From positions 372,001 to 436,000 of the forward strand of contig NZ_JRHH01000005.1 in assembly GCF_000757385.1 (NCBI RefSeq): a DNA stretch of 64,000 nt, in the 5' to 3' direction. The translations under genes were made by a program, and so were the position numbers. The notes beneath the pieces are model-generated. The model did not search any database. It was not told where the DNA came from and saw only the letters and a list, made by a program, of their open reading frames with translations. The stretch comes from Flavobacterium aquatile LMG 4008 = ATCC 11947 (GTDB taxonomy: Bacteria > Bacteroidota > Bacteroidia > Flavobacteriales > Flavobacteriaceae). Each line of letters starts with the position of its first letter. The first letter of the stretch is position 1. Shown here piece by piece: positions 27,401 to 35,479 of this stretch.

Positions 27401-27535
27401 TATTCACCAAGATATTCTCCAACAGAAGTTCCACCAAATACTTACCCAGCAGAACCAGTAATTAGTCCGGTAGGATTCGGAAATGGATCAGAATGGGAGA
27501 TTAGAACATACATACATATCAATATAGGAAAATAA
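24404..27535 (+). CDS. clan GH-A glycosidase fused to predicted outer-membrane beta-barrel
   Basis: A 1043-residue secreted protein; the signal peptide ends at HFHAQ. Residues about 28-390 form a TIM-barrel glycosidase of clan GH-A (GH2/GH5/GH72-like): INGMNWNYDPIG, NMGVNAVRQY, LLGNENN with the likely acid/base Glu168, and LFTEFGAD with the likely nucleophile Glu269. The exact family is not recognised. Residues about 395-1043 are made of many alternating amphipathic strands rich in aromatic and Gly residues, with loops between, and end in the strand EWEIRTYIHINIGK. This pattern suggests an outer-membrane beta-barrel. It is the first gene of the putative operon; the next gene starts 15 bases later. 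It may both cut and pass glucan fragments, but this is untested. Confidence 0.72.
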   Translation: MKKLILILIFCCFSSHFHAQSDKVTVLKDKEDFKLLVNNKPFFINGMNWNYDPIGTNYNYSLWKQSDDVIKAALDNEMGLLKNMGVNAVRQYTGIQPKWITYIYEKYGIYTMLNHSFGRYGLTINGSWVPNTEYSNPATRQLLLKETQAMIQEYKNTPGLLLFLLGNENNYGLFWDGAETENIPLEDRKSTKRAKDMYSIFNEAVVEMKKIDTSHPIAICNGDLLFLDIIAEECKDIDIFGTNMYRGVSFGNAFQEVKSKLNKPILFTEFGADAFNAIDNAEDQKSQAYYMVNNWKEIYQNAANLGKSGNSLGGFTFQFSDGWWKFGQTKNLDVHDSNASWSNGGYTNDFLQGQNNMNEEWFGVCAKGPVNPRGLYDLYPRAAYYSLKEAHNINPYEVGTTLEGINTHFSNIKLMDGVLKARGDKAALVGSSTDKLRISNLRAEFTTFNTGGSLITTPDDADPDATQYPNQLGFDHMQSYYVGVEGNPTPNMKANVNVNILGNVALNPINEIFYENRGRAQMVNTPDGPINVADANRVQIYNASYSWNEKYFDLRGFYRTGHYHWGYEGDFFGLYPEANYGPNLDIYNGEVSGFEFDGKKSLNGLKAAFGPQLWWGANPAVLLKYGTKLGKIDATAVYHEDIDDAASATTSIFIPQPKTRRATLHFKTKVDAFGLELGGIWGGQPLNGRTFQYATGTSGNYTVYDDKVKSSDNWGGKAKITFSSGKFNIYTQGAIMGLVANGGADATQTFTGWRLKDSGSGNQMNFLAGLTFNVNSNFQIAPNFLWQKPLVAAMPNDVDAPGRLRNIQSDPFIVRANRETLGGELLLTYDPTPATWMYEWDNDMSEDAKFAFSTGFVFRHLPTTQDAAIGFLSNRTSFAFENSAPAHDLWESNTRIVSKISPELGLITNFYFGNGQSNGSDARLIERIGGDMRLIYRKVKLTHSFKINDWGPFDYHRDFNLTYPVQLMLDLSTSVGKPDWFILPNTKIGIMGTWRSLDQYSPRYSPTEVPPNTYPAEPVISPVGFGNGSEWEIRTYIHINIGK

Positions 27536-27550
27536 TAAAAAAATTGAAAA

Positions 27551-29035
27551 ATGAAAAATCAAAAAAATAATTTTTTAAAACTTACTTTACTTCTAAGTTT
27601 GTTTTTAGTAGTAAATGTAAGTTGTGAAAGAGATTTATCAGATGATGCAGTACTTTCCACTTTTCCTAAAACAGCCGAAATTTTCACAGACGATTTCGTA
27701 GGTTTGGGAAGTGATTTTTATAAACCTTACGGTGATTCTAAATTCACCGCATTTTCTGTAGATCTTGAACAAGGTTACGAAAGCAATTCTTCTATACGTA
27801 TTGATGTACCAAATGCAACCGATCCTGAAGGCGCTTATGCTGGAGGTATTTTTGTAATTGATGGTGCAGGACGCAATTTAACTGATTTCGATGCCTTAAC
27901 ATTTTATGTAAAAGCTTCTCAAGGTGTTACTGTTGGTGAGTTTGGATTTGGAGAAGATTTTGCAGAAAATAAATTCATCACAACAATCACGAATGTAGGA
28001 GTTGGAACAAACTGGACTAAAATTACCATTCCAATTCTGGATGCCTCAAGGTTATTGCAAGAAAGAGGAATGTTTAGATATGCTGCTGGAACAAATAGTA
28101 CAAATGGTTTTGGCTTCACATTATGGATAGATGAAATTAAATTCGAAAAATTAGGAACTAATAATTTACTTTATCCTTTTATTTTAAATGGAGATGATAA
28201 CAGCGTAGATGGATTTGCAGGATCAAATCAAATAATTACCGGATTAGGTGCGGTTTATAGTTTGGCAAATGGTCAAAATATAACAATTAATGCAGCTCCT
28301 TCCTATTTCAATTTCAATGTTTCAAATACTTCTGTTGCAAGTCCTGTAGCATTAAATAATCTTGGTCAAATCTTTACAAGTGTTATTGGTACTTCTGGTT
28401 CAGCAGTGGTTACCGCTCAAGTAGATAATACATTAGCACAAGGATCTTTAACAATAAATGCTGTTGGTGCATTTCCACATGCTCCAGTGCCAACAAGGCC
28501 AGCATCATCTGTAGTGTCATTGTTCAGTGATGAATACAATAATTTGCCAGTTAGACATTACAATGGTTTCTTTTCGGGTTCAAATACTCAAGGAGGTGCA
28601 GGTAATGATCCTAACAATGTAGATATTCAGGCACCATTTATAAATGGTTCCATTGACAACATTATTAATTATACACAATTAGATTTTGTCAGCATAGGAA
28701 TGTATGAAACTGTACCGAGAGTAAATATTAGTGGAATGACTCATATGCATGTTGATATCAATGTAAAGCAAGCTGTAGCTGCGTCTAATTTTATTAGAAT
28801 AGAACTTCATAGTAGTCTTGCTAATGGACCAACAACGTCTTCTGGATCTTTTGTACTTAATGCAGCTTCTTTAACTAATGTTGATGTAAATGGATGGGCT
28901 AGCATTGATATTCCTATTTCAAGCTTCCCTGGATTCAATGATGCTACAAATCTTGGACAGGTGTTTTTTGTGTCTGGAAATCCCGGTGGAATATTTAATA
29001 TCTGGGTAGACAACGTTTATTTTTATGCACAATAA
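27551..29035 (+). CDS. surface glycan-binding lipoprotein (two CBM-like domains)
   Basis: A 494-residue lipoprotein with the lipobox NVSC. After the Cys, residues about 45-215 form a jelly-roll of CBM type (DFDALTFYVKA, GFTLWIDEIKFE). Next is an Ig-like BIG2-style stretch (about 215-305). A second CBM-like domain (about 312-494) starts PTRPASSVVSLFSDEY and ends FNIWVDNVYFY; it matches the second domain of the secreted protein at 19800. No glycosidase motif is seen. It probably holds glucan at the cell surface, as SusE/F or SGBP proteins do in classical loci. Co-transcribed with both neighbours (gaps of 15 and 24 bases). Confidence 0.75.
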   Translation: MKNQKNNFLKLTLLLSLFLVVNVSCERDLSDDAVLSTFPKTAEIFTDDFVGLGSDFYKPYGDSKFTAFSVDLEQGYESNSSIRIDVPNATDPEGAYAGGIFVIDGAGRNLTDFDALTFYVKASQGVTVGEFGFGEDFAENKFITTITNVGVGTNWTKITIPILDASRLLQERGMFRYAAGTNSTNGFGFTLWIDEIKFEKLGTNNLLYPFILNGDDNSVDGFAGSNQIITGLGAVYSLANGQNITINAAPSYFNFNVSNTSVASPVALNNLGQIFTSVIGTSGSAVVTAQVDNTLAQGSLTINAVGAFPHAPVPTRPASSVVSLFSDEYNNLPVRHYNGFFSGSNTQGGAGNDPNNVDIQAPFINGSIDNIINYTQLDFVSIGMYETVPRVNISGMTHMHVDINVKQAVAASNFIRIELHSSLANGPTTSSGSFVLNAASLTNVDVNGWASIDIPISSFPGFNDATNLGQVFFVSGNPGGIFNIWVDNVYFYAQ

Positions 29036-29059
29036 TTAGTAAAACTTTAAAAAAGAAAA

Positions 29060-29893
29060 ATGAAAAATATAAATTATAAAATAAGTGTATTATCACTTGG
29101 TTTTTTGGGGTTAATCTTCAGTATTTATTCTTGTGACGATGACGAAAAACAAACCGTAGTCACCAAATTCGACTTGGTTATGGAAGATAATTTTGATGTC
29201 AATGGAGCACCAGATCCATCAATATGGGCTTATGACATTGGAAGAGGTTCTGAAAACAATGGTTGGGGAAATAATGAATTGCAATATTATACAGATAGTC
29301 CGGATAATGTTGTTGTTCAAAATGGTTATTTGATAATCACAGCAAAGCAAGAAGCTCTTGGAGGTGCAAGTTATACTTCTGCTCGATTGAAAACTCAAAA
29401 TTTATTTGATCAAAAATATGGTCGTTTTGAGGCTCGTATCAAACTACCACTAGGTCAAGGTCTATGGCCAGCTTTTTGGATGTTAGGAAGTAATATTGAT
29501 CAAGTTGGTTGGCCACAATGTGGAGAAATTGATATCATGGAATATTTAGGAAATAATCCAACTCAAATTTTAGGAACGCTTCACGGGCCAGGTTTTTCTG
29601 GTGGAGAAAGTATTAGTAAAAAATATTCTTTACCTAATAGTAGATTCGATAATGAGTTCCACGTTTTTGGAGTTGAATGGTCAGAAAATCACATCAATTG
29701 GTATGTGGATGATGTACTTTATAATCAAATAACCAGAAAACAAGTTGAAGATGAAGGTGGAGAATGGGTTTTTGATAATTCATTTTTTATGATTTTAAAT
29801 ATGGCTGTTGGTGGAAATTTACCAGGTAGTCCAAATAGTAGTACAACTTTCCCACAAAGAATGCTTGTAGATTATGTTAGAGTTTATCAATAA
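29060..29893 (+). CDS. GH16 beta-glucanase lipoprotein (laminarinase-like)
   Basis: A 277-residue lipoprotein with lipobox SIYSC followed by DDDE, an acidic start typical of surface-exposed Bacteroidetes lipoproteins. The rest is a single GH16 domain. The catalytic motif CGEIDIMEYLG gives nucleophile Glu156 and acid/base Glu161. Supporting motifs are NNELQYYTD, GLWPAFWMLG, FHVFGVEWSENHINWYVDD and MILNMAVGGNLPG. This GH16 type is mostly endo-beta-1,3-glucanase (laminarinase). It likely makes the first cuts at the surface. Confidence 0.92.
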   Translation: MKNINYKISVLSLGFLGLIFSIYSCDDDEKQTVVTKFDLVMEDNFDVNGAPDPSIWAYDIGRGSENNGWGNNELQYYTDSPDNVVVQNGYLIITAKQEALGGASYTSARLKTQNLFDQKYGRFEARIKLPLGQGLWPAFWMLGSNIDQVGWPQCGEIDIMEYLGNNPTQILGTLHGPGFSGGESISKKYSLPNSRFDNEFHVFGVEWSENHINWYVDDVLYNQITRKQVEDEGGEWVFDNSFFMILNMAVGGNLPGSPNSSTTFPQRMLVDYVRVYQ

Positions 29894-29910
29894 ATAATAA
29901 ATATAGAACC

Positions 29911-30678
29911 ATGAACAAATCAATAAAAATAGTTAGTTTATTATTAGTCTTACTAAGCTTTTTAGCTTGTGATAATAATGATGACTCAGTTCAAAATAAT
30001 ACATTAAGTTCACGATATACTTACATTAGAGAAGCATCACCGGGTGTAATTACGTTTATAAATACTTCTGAAAATGCAGATACTTATCTTTGGGATTTTG
30101 GTGACGGAACAACTTCAATTTTAAAAAATCCAGTAAAAGCATTTACGCAAACGGGTGAATATGTAGTTAATCTAACAGCAAAAAACACTAAAACTGGTGA
30201 AGTAAATTCATATAGTAGTACAATTTCAATATTTGTTTTTCAAGGTGGATTAGTAACCAATGGTAATTTTGAAAGTGGAACTTCTCCATGGACTTTTGGT
30301 GTTACAAATGCTATTGGTCCTTCTTTATTGGTAACTGACAGCGGAAATACGTATTTTTCTATAAATGTGGCAGCAGCAGGCAATCCTTATGATGTAAATC
30401 TATCACACATAGGAATTAATATGATTCAAGGTAAAACTTATAGACTAACCTTTGATGCTTGGTCTAACGTCAATAGAACTATGATTGTAGGTATTGGGTT
30501 AAGTGGTAATCCATTTACAAATCAATCTGTTACACGGAACTTGACGACTTCAGTTGAAAGTTTTAGTATTGATCTAGTGGCTAATTTTACAAACACTAAT
30601 TCTAGAGTAATTTTCGATATGGGTGCAGCAATCGGTACAGTAAATATTGATAATGTAACCTTGAACGAACTTCCTTAA
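29911..30678 (+). CDS. PKD-CBM glycan-binding lipoprotein
   Basis: A 255-residue lipoprotein with lipobox SFLAC followed by DNNDD. Residues about 35-108 are a PKD domain (TYLWDFGDGTTS, FTQTGEYVVNLTA). Residues about 112-255 are a CBM4/9-like jelly roll (GGLVTNGNFESGTSPWTFG, INMIQGKTYRLTFDAWS, NIDNVTLNEL). CBM4 modules often bind beta-1,3 or beta-1,4 glucans. No catalytic motif. It fits a surface glycan-binding protein working beside the GH16 lipoprotein 17 bases upstream. Confidence 0.82.
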   Translation: MNKSIKIVSLLLVLLSFLACDNNDDSVQNNTLSSRYTYIREASPGVITFINTSENADTYLWDFGDGTTSILKNPVKAFTQTGEYVVNLTAKNTKTGEVNSYSSTISIFVFQGGLVTNGNFESGTSPWTFGVTNAIGPSLLVTDSGNTYFSINVAAAGNPYDVNLSHIGINMIQGKTYRLTFDAWSNVNRTMIVGIGLSGNPFTNQSVTRNLTTSVESFSIDLVANFTNTNSRVIFDMGAAIGTVNIDNVTLNELP

Positions 30679-30813
30679 ACAAAAAAATATAATTTAATAA
30701 ATAATAGAAGTAGGCATTCATTTTCGAATAATTTACTTCAATAAATTAAACTTTCAAATTTGTCTAGAAGTGGATTTGGAGATGAATAAACTATTAACAA
30801 TCGAACTGATTTT

Positions 30814-33800
30814 ATGCAATTAATTGAAATAAAAGGTGAAAAGTATTATAGAATAGAAAACTCCGATCGAATGCGACCATTCTTTATGAGTATCGTTAGT
30901 GATTCCAATCATTGGATGTTTATTTCTAGTAATGGCGGATTAACAGCAGGAAGAAAAAATGCAGAATTTGCTCTTTTTCCATATTATACTGATGATAAAA
31001 TAACCGAATTTGCTGATATTACTGGAAGTAAAACTATTTTTCAAATTGCATATAATAATGAAAAATATATTTGGGAACCTTTTTCAGAACGATTTAATGA
31101 TAAGTATAATTTAACTCGAAATTTATACAAAAACGAGGTTGGCAATAAAATCATTTTTGAAGAAATTCACAATGATTTTCAATTGACTTTCAGATACCAA
31201 TGGAGTTCTAGTAATATATTTGGCTTTGTAAAAAATTCTGAAGTAATTAATAATTCTAAAAATGACTATAAAATAACACTCCTCGATGGAATTCAAAATG
31301 TTTTACCTCAAGGAGTAAATAGTGATCTGCAAGCCACTACAAGTAATTTAGTAGATGCTTACAAAAGAAACGAACTTCATTCAGAAAGTGGTTTAGGAAT
31401 TTTTGCTCTAAGTGCCATTATTGTTGATAAAGCCGAACCTAGTGAAGCGCTAAAAGCAAATATCGCTTGGTCTTTAGGTCTTGATAATCCAACTTATTTG
31501 CTTTCTTCATTGCAACTTTCTGCTTTTAGAAAATTTCAAAATGTGCATCAAGAGACCGATATTAAAGGTGAAAAAGGTGCATATTTTGTTTCAACTGATT
31601 TATTTTTGACAAAGAGTTCTTCTAAATCTTGGAAGATTATTGCTAATGTAAATCAAAATCAAGCGCAAGTTATTCAATTAGCAGATGCTATTTGTAATGA
31701 TGAAACCCTTGACAATCAAATAATTCAAGATGTTGAATTAGGAAATCAAAATCTTATTGCTCTAAATGCAACTGCCGACGGATTACAATTCACTGCAGAC
31801 AAACGTAAAGATACACGTCATTTTTCAAATGTTTTATTCAACATTATGCGTGGTGGAATTTTTGACAATAACTATACGATTGAGAAAAATGATTTTGTAA
31901 ATTACATAGCTAAAGCAAACAAGACTTTATTTAAAGAAGAAAGTAAATTTCTAAATGATTTACCAGAAACTTTTGATTATTCTCACCTTCAACAATTAAT
32001 TTCAAATAGTGAAAATGCCGATTTAAGTCGTCTTTGTACCGAATATCTTCCGCTTAAATTTAGTAGAAGACACGGTGATCCAAGTCGTCCATGGAACAAA
32101 TTTTCGATTAATACTAGAAGCGAAATAGATGGTTCTAAAATATTAGATTACGAAGGAAATTGGCGTGATATTTTTCAAAATTGGGAATCTTTAGCCAACG
32201 CTTATCCTGAGTTTATCGACGGAATGATTCACAAGTTTTTGAATGCCTCAACTTTTGATGGATACAATCCTTATCGCGTTACTAAAGATGGTTTTGATTG
32301 GGAAACCATTGAACCAGATAATCCTTGGTCTTACATCGGTTATTGGGGTGACCATCAAATTATCTATTTATTAAAGTTTTTAGAATTTATAGAGAATTAC
32401 CAACCAGGAAAACTAAACGCATATTTTGATAAAGAGTGTTTTGTTTATGCTGCGGTTCCTTACACAATAAAATCTTATCAAGATATTCTTAAAAACCCAA
32501 AAGATACTATAGAATTCAATCACGAATGGGATGCCAAAATTAATAAACGACGCAAGGAAAATGGTGCTGATGGTGCTTTATTAAGAGATAATAATGATGA
32601 AATTTATCATGTAAATCTAATCGAGAAATTATTAGCAACAGTTTTGGCAAAAATGTCCAATTTTATTCCAGAAGCAGGTATTTGGATGAATACCCAACGA
32701 CCAGAATGGAATGACGCTAATAATGCCTTGGTAGGTAACGGTGTTTCAATGGTTACTCTTTATTATTTGAGAAGATTTTTAAAGTTTTTCCAACAATTAT
32801 TAGATAATTCTAATCAAGAAACCATTAAGATTTCTAATGAAATGGTAGAGTTTTATCATGCCATAAGACAAATTTTATTAGATAATCAACATTTGTTATC
32901 AGGTTCAATCTCTGATGAAGAAAGACAAAAGATACTTAATGCTTTAGGTCAAGTCGCTTCCGAATATCGTTTTCAAATTTATAACAGCGGTTTTTGGGGT
33001 AAAAAGAGAACGCATTCAATGCAAGGATTGAAGAATTTTGCACAAGTTAGTATTGATTTTATCGAACATTCTATAAAAGCCAACCAAAGAGAAGATAAGT
33101 TGTATCACGCTTATAATTTAATGTCTATTGAAAATAAGGGTGTTTCTATTTCCTATTTACCAGAAATGCTTGAAGGTCAAGTAGCTATTTTAAGTTCAGG
33201 ATTTTTATCAGGTAAACAATCTTTAGAAGTATTAGATGCTTTAAGAAAAAGTGCCTTGTACAGAAAAGATCAAAACAGCTATATTTTATATCCAAATAAA
33301 GAACTTCCTAAGTTTTTAGAAAAGAATACGATTCCTAAAGAGAAAATTGAAAAGTCAGTTTTGTTGAATAAACTTTTAGCAAATAACAACTTCCAACTAG
33401 TCAATAAAGACATTAAAGGAAACTATCATTTTAATGGTAATTTTCATAATGCTAACGATTTAAAGAATGCTTTAGATCAATTGGCTTCTAATAATGATTA
33501 TAAAGAATTAGTTTTAAAAGATTCAGATGCTGTACTTCAAATATTTGAAGACGTATTCAATCACAAAGCTTTTACAGGTCGTTCAGGAACTTTTTATGGC
33601 TATGAAGGTTTAGGTTCCATTTATTGGCATATGGTTTCCAAGTTGTATTTAGCAGTAATGGAAGTTATCAATAAAGCTATCGAAAATAAAGAAGATGAAG
33701 CTGTAATTGATGCTTTAGTAAATCATTTTGATGAAGTTGGAGCCGGAATAGGAATTCATAAATCACCAGAAGTTTATGGTGCATTTCCAACTGATCCTTA

Positions 33801-34224
33801 TTCTCATACTCCTTTTGGTAAAGGCGCACAACAACCAGGAATGACAGGTCAAGTAAAAGAAGATATCCTAACTAGAATTGGAGAATTAGGCGTTAAAATG
33901 AAGGACGGAAAATTACAATTCCAACCAAGCTTCCTCAAAAAAGATGAGTTTTTATCAAAAGATACCGAAGTAACTTTTGTGATGCTTGACGGTTCAAAAA
34001 AAGTAATGAATCTTGAAAAAGACTCTTTAGCATTTACAACATGTCAAGTACCAGTTATTTATAAAATTAATACAACAAGTAAAATTGTTTTACACTATAA
34101 AAATGAGTCAACTAAAACTTTTGAAACATTAGAGTTAAGCGAAGAAGAAAGCAAGAAAATATTTGATAGAACCGATGAAATTTCATGGGTAGAAGTGTAT
34201 TTAAATGCATCTATTTTAAGATAA
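30814..34224 (+). CDS. beta-glucan phosphorylase, GH149-like (cytoplasmic)
   Basis: A 1136-residue protein without signal peptide, hence cytoplasmic. It has the build of the large GH94-related phosphorylases: an N-terminal beta-sandwich (FMSIVSDSNHWMFISSNGG, ADITGSKTIFQIAYNN), a long (alpha/alpha)6 region (about 400-900, with SRRHGDPSRPWNKFSI, DNPWSYIGYWGDHQIIYLLKF and WNDANNALVGNGVSMVTLYY) and a C-terminal beta domain. The length and the setting with GH16, GH17 and GH30 genes agree with GH149 beta-1,3-oligoglucan phosphorylases; GH161 enzymes are shorter. The expected reaction is beta-1,3-glucan plus phosphate to a shorter glucan plus glucose-1-phosphate. The 135-base gap upstream could hold an internal promoter. 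Its stop overlaps the next start by one base (TAATG). The family call is from recall and not verified. Confidence 0.75.
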   Translation: MQLIEIKGEKYYRIENSDRMRPFFMSIVSDSNHWMFISSNGGLTAGRKNAEFALFPYYTDDKITEFADITGSKTIFQIAYNNEKYIWEPFSERFNDKYNLTRNLYKNEVGNKIIFEEIHNDFQLTFRYQWSSSNIFGFVKNSEVINNSKNDYKITLLDGIQNVLPQGVNSDLQATTSNLVDAYKRNELHSESGLGIFALSAIIVDKAEPSEALKANIAWSLGLDNPTYLLSSLQLSAFRKFQNVHQETDIKGEKGAYFVSTDLFLTKSSSKSWKIIANVNQNQAQVIQLADAICNDETLDNQIIQDVELGNQNLIALNATADGLQFTADKRKDTRHFSNVLFNIMRGGIFDNNYTIEKNDFVNYIAKANKTLFKEESKFLNDLPETFDYSHLQQLISNSENADLSRLCTEYLPLKFSRRHGDPSRPWNKFSINTRSEIDGSKILDYEGNWRDIFQNWESLANAYPEFIDGMIHKFLNASTFDGYNPYRVTKDGFDWETIEPDNPWSYIGYWGDHQIIYLLKFLEFIENYQPGKLNAYFDKECFVYAAVPYTIKSYQDILKNPKDTIEFNHEWDAKINKRRKENGADGALLRDNNDEIYHVNLIEKLLATVLAKMSNFIPEAGIWMNTQRPEWNDANNALVGNGVSMVTLYYLRRFLKFFQQLLDNSNQETIKISNEMVEFYHAIRQILLDNQHLLSGSISDEERQKILNALGQVASEYRFQIYNSGFWGKKRTHSMQGLKNFAQVSIDFIEHSIKANQREDKLYHAYNLMSIENKGVSISYLPEMLEGQVAILSSGFLSGKQSLEVLDALRKSALYRKDQNSYILYPNKELPKFLEKNTIPKEKIEKSVLLNKLLANNNFQLVNKDIKGNYHFNGNFHNANDLKNALDQLASNNDYKELVLKDSDAVLQIFEDVFNHKAFTGRSGTFYGYEGLGSIYWHMVSKLYLAVMEVINKAIENKEDEAVIDALVNHFDEVGAGIGIHKSPEVYGAFPTDPYSHTPFGKGAQQPGMTGQVKEDILTRIGELGVKMKDGKLQFQPSFLKKDEFLSKDTEVTFVMLDGSKKVMNLEKDSLAFTTCQVPVIYKINTTSKIVLHYKNESTKTFETLELSEEESKKIFDRTDEISWVEVYLNASILR

Positions 34225-35474
34225 TGAAAAATCTGATTTACATCATATTACTAATGTTTATATCATGTAAACCAACTAATACAAGAAATTTAGTTTCAAA
34301 AGAAATGACGGCAGAAAAATTATTAGGAAATACAAATTATCAAGCGATTTGTTACGGTGGATACAGAGCAAATTCTAGAGAAATTCAACCAACAATATCA
34401 GAAATAAAAGAAGATTTAAGAATTCTTTCTGCATTGAATATTAAAGTATTACGAACTTATAATGTGCATTATGAAGAAGTAGTAAATTTATTAAAAGCCA
34501 TAACAGAACTAAAAAAAGAAGATGAAAATTTTGAAATGTATTTAATGCTAGGTGCTTGGATTGATTGTAAAAATGCATGGACAAATTTGCAACCAATTCA
34601 TAATGAAGAAAGTAAAAGAAATGCAATTGAGATTGAAGAAGCGGTAAGATTAACAAACAAATATCCTGAAATAATCAAAATTATAGCCGTTGGAAATGAA
34701 GCGATGGTGAAATGGGCAACTAGTTATTATGTCACGCCAAACATCATTTTGAAATGGGTAAACCATTTACAGAATTTAAAGAAAGAGAATAAATTACCTA
34801 AACAGGTTTGGATAACAAGTTCCGATAATTTTGCTTCTTGGGGCGGACATACTGCCGATTATCATGTGGAAGATTTGAATCAATTGATTAAAGCAGTAGA
34901 TTATATTTCGATGCATACTTATCCAATGCACGACACACATTATCACCCAATTTTTTGGGGAATAAAAGAGAATGAATTGCAATTCCCTGAAAAAGAGAAA
35001 GTAGATGCTGCAATGTTGAGAGCCAGAAATTATGCCATTAATCAATACGAAAGTGTTGTAAGTTATATGAAGTCAATTGGCGTAAATAAACCAGTTCATA
35101 TTGGTGAAACTGGTTGGGCAACAAAGTCAAATGAACATTATGGAAATGATGGTTCAAAGGCAACAGATGAATACAAATCAGCTTTGTATTATGATTTAAT
35201 GAGAGAATGGAGCAACAAAAATAATATTTCGTGTTTCTATTTTGAAGCTTTTGATGAAAATTGGAAAGATGCTGCCAATCCGTTAGGTTCAGAAAATCAT
35301 TTTGGATTAATTAATTTGCAATCACAAGCCAAATATGTGCTTTGGAAAAATGTAGATAGTGGAACTTTTAAGGGTTTAACTAGAGATGGAAAACCAATAA
35401 CAAAAACCTATAACGGCGATGAAAAAGCTTTATGGTTGGATGTAAAAACGCCAAATTCTATTTTAAAGAATTAA
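34224..35474 (+). CDS. GH17-family glucanase lipoprotein
   Basis: A 416-residue lipoprotein. The start was set at the ATG in TAATG, overlapping the phosphorylase stop, since it gives MKNLIYIILLMFISC with a lipobox; a longer frame into the upstream gene is unlikely. GH17 motifs are VLRTYNVHYEEV, IIAVGNEAMV with acid/base Glu159, YISMHTYPM, and HIGETGWATKSNEH with nucleophile Glu295. FYFEAFDENWK closes the barrel. GH17 enzymes hydrolyse or transfer beta-1,3-glucan. Unlike the two GH17 domains downstream, this one is exported. Five bases separate it from the GH30 gene. Confidence 0.85.
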   Translation: MKNLIYIILLMFISCKPTNTRNLVSKEMTAEKLLGNTNYQAICYGGYRANSREIQPTISEIKEDLRILSALNIKVLRTYNVHYEEVVNLLKAITELKKEDENFEMYLMLGAWIDCKNAWTNLQPIHNEESKRNAIEIEEAVRLTNKYPEIIKIIAVGNEAMVKWATSYYVTPNIILKWVNHLQNLKKENKLPKQVWITSSDNFASWGGHTADYHVEDLNQLIKAVDYISMHTYPMHDTHYHPIFWGIKENELQFPEKEKVDAAMLRARNYAINQYESVVSYMKSIGVNKPVHIGETGWATKSNEHYGNDGSKATDEYKSALYYDLMREWSNKNNISCFYFEAFDENWKDAANPLGSENHFGLINLQSQAKYVLWKNVDSGTFKGLTRDGKPITKTYNGDEKALWLDVKTPNSILKN

Positions 35475-35479
35475 AATAA

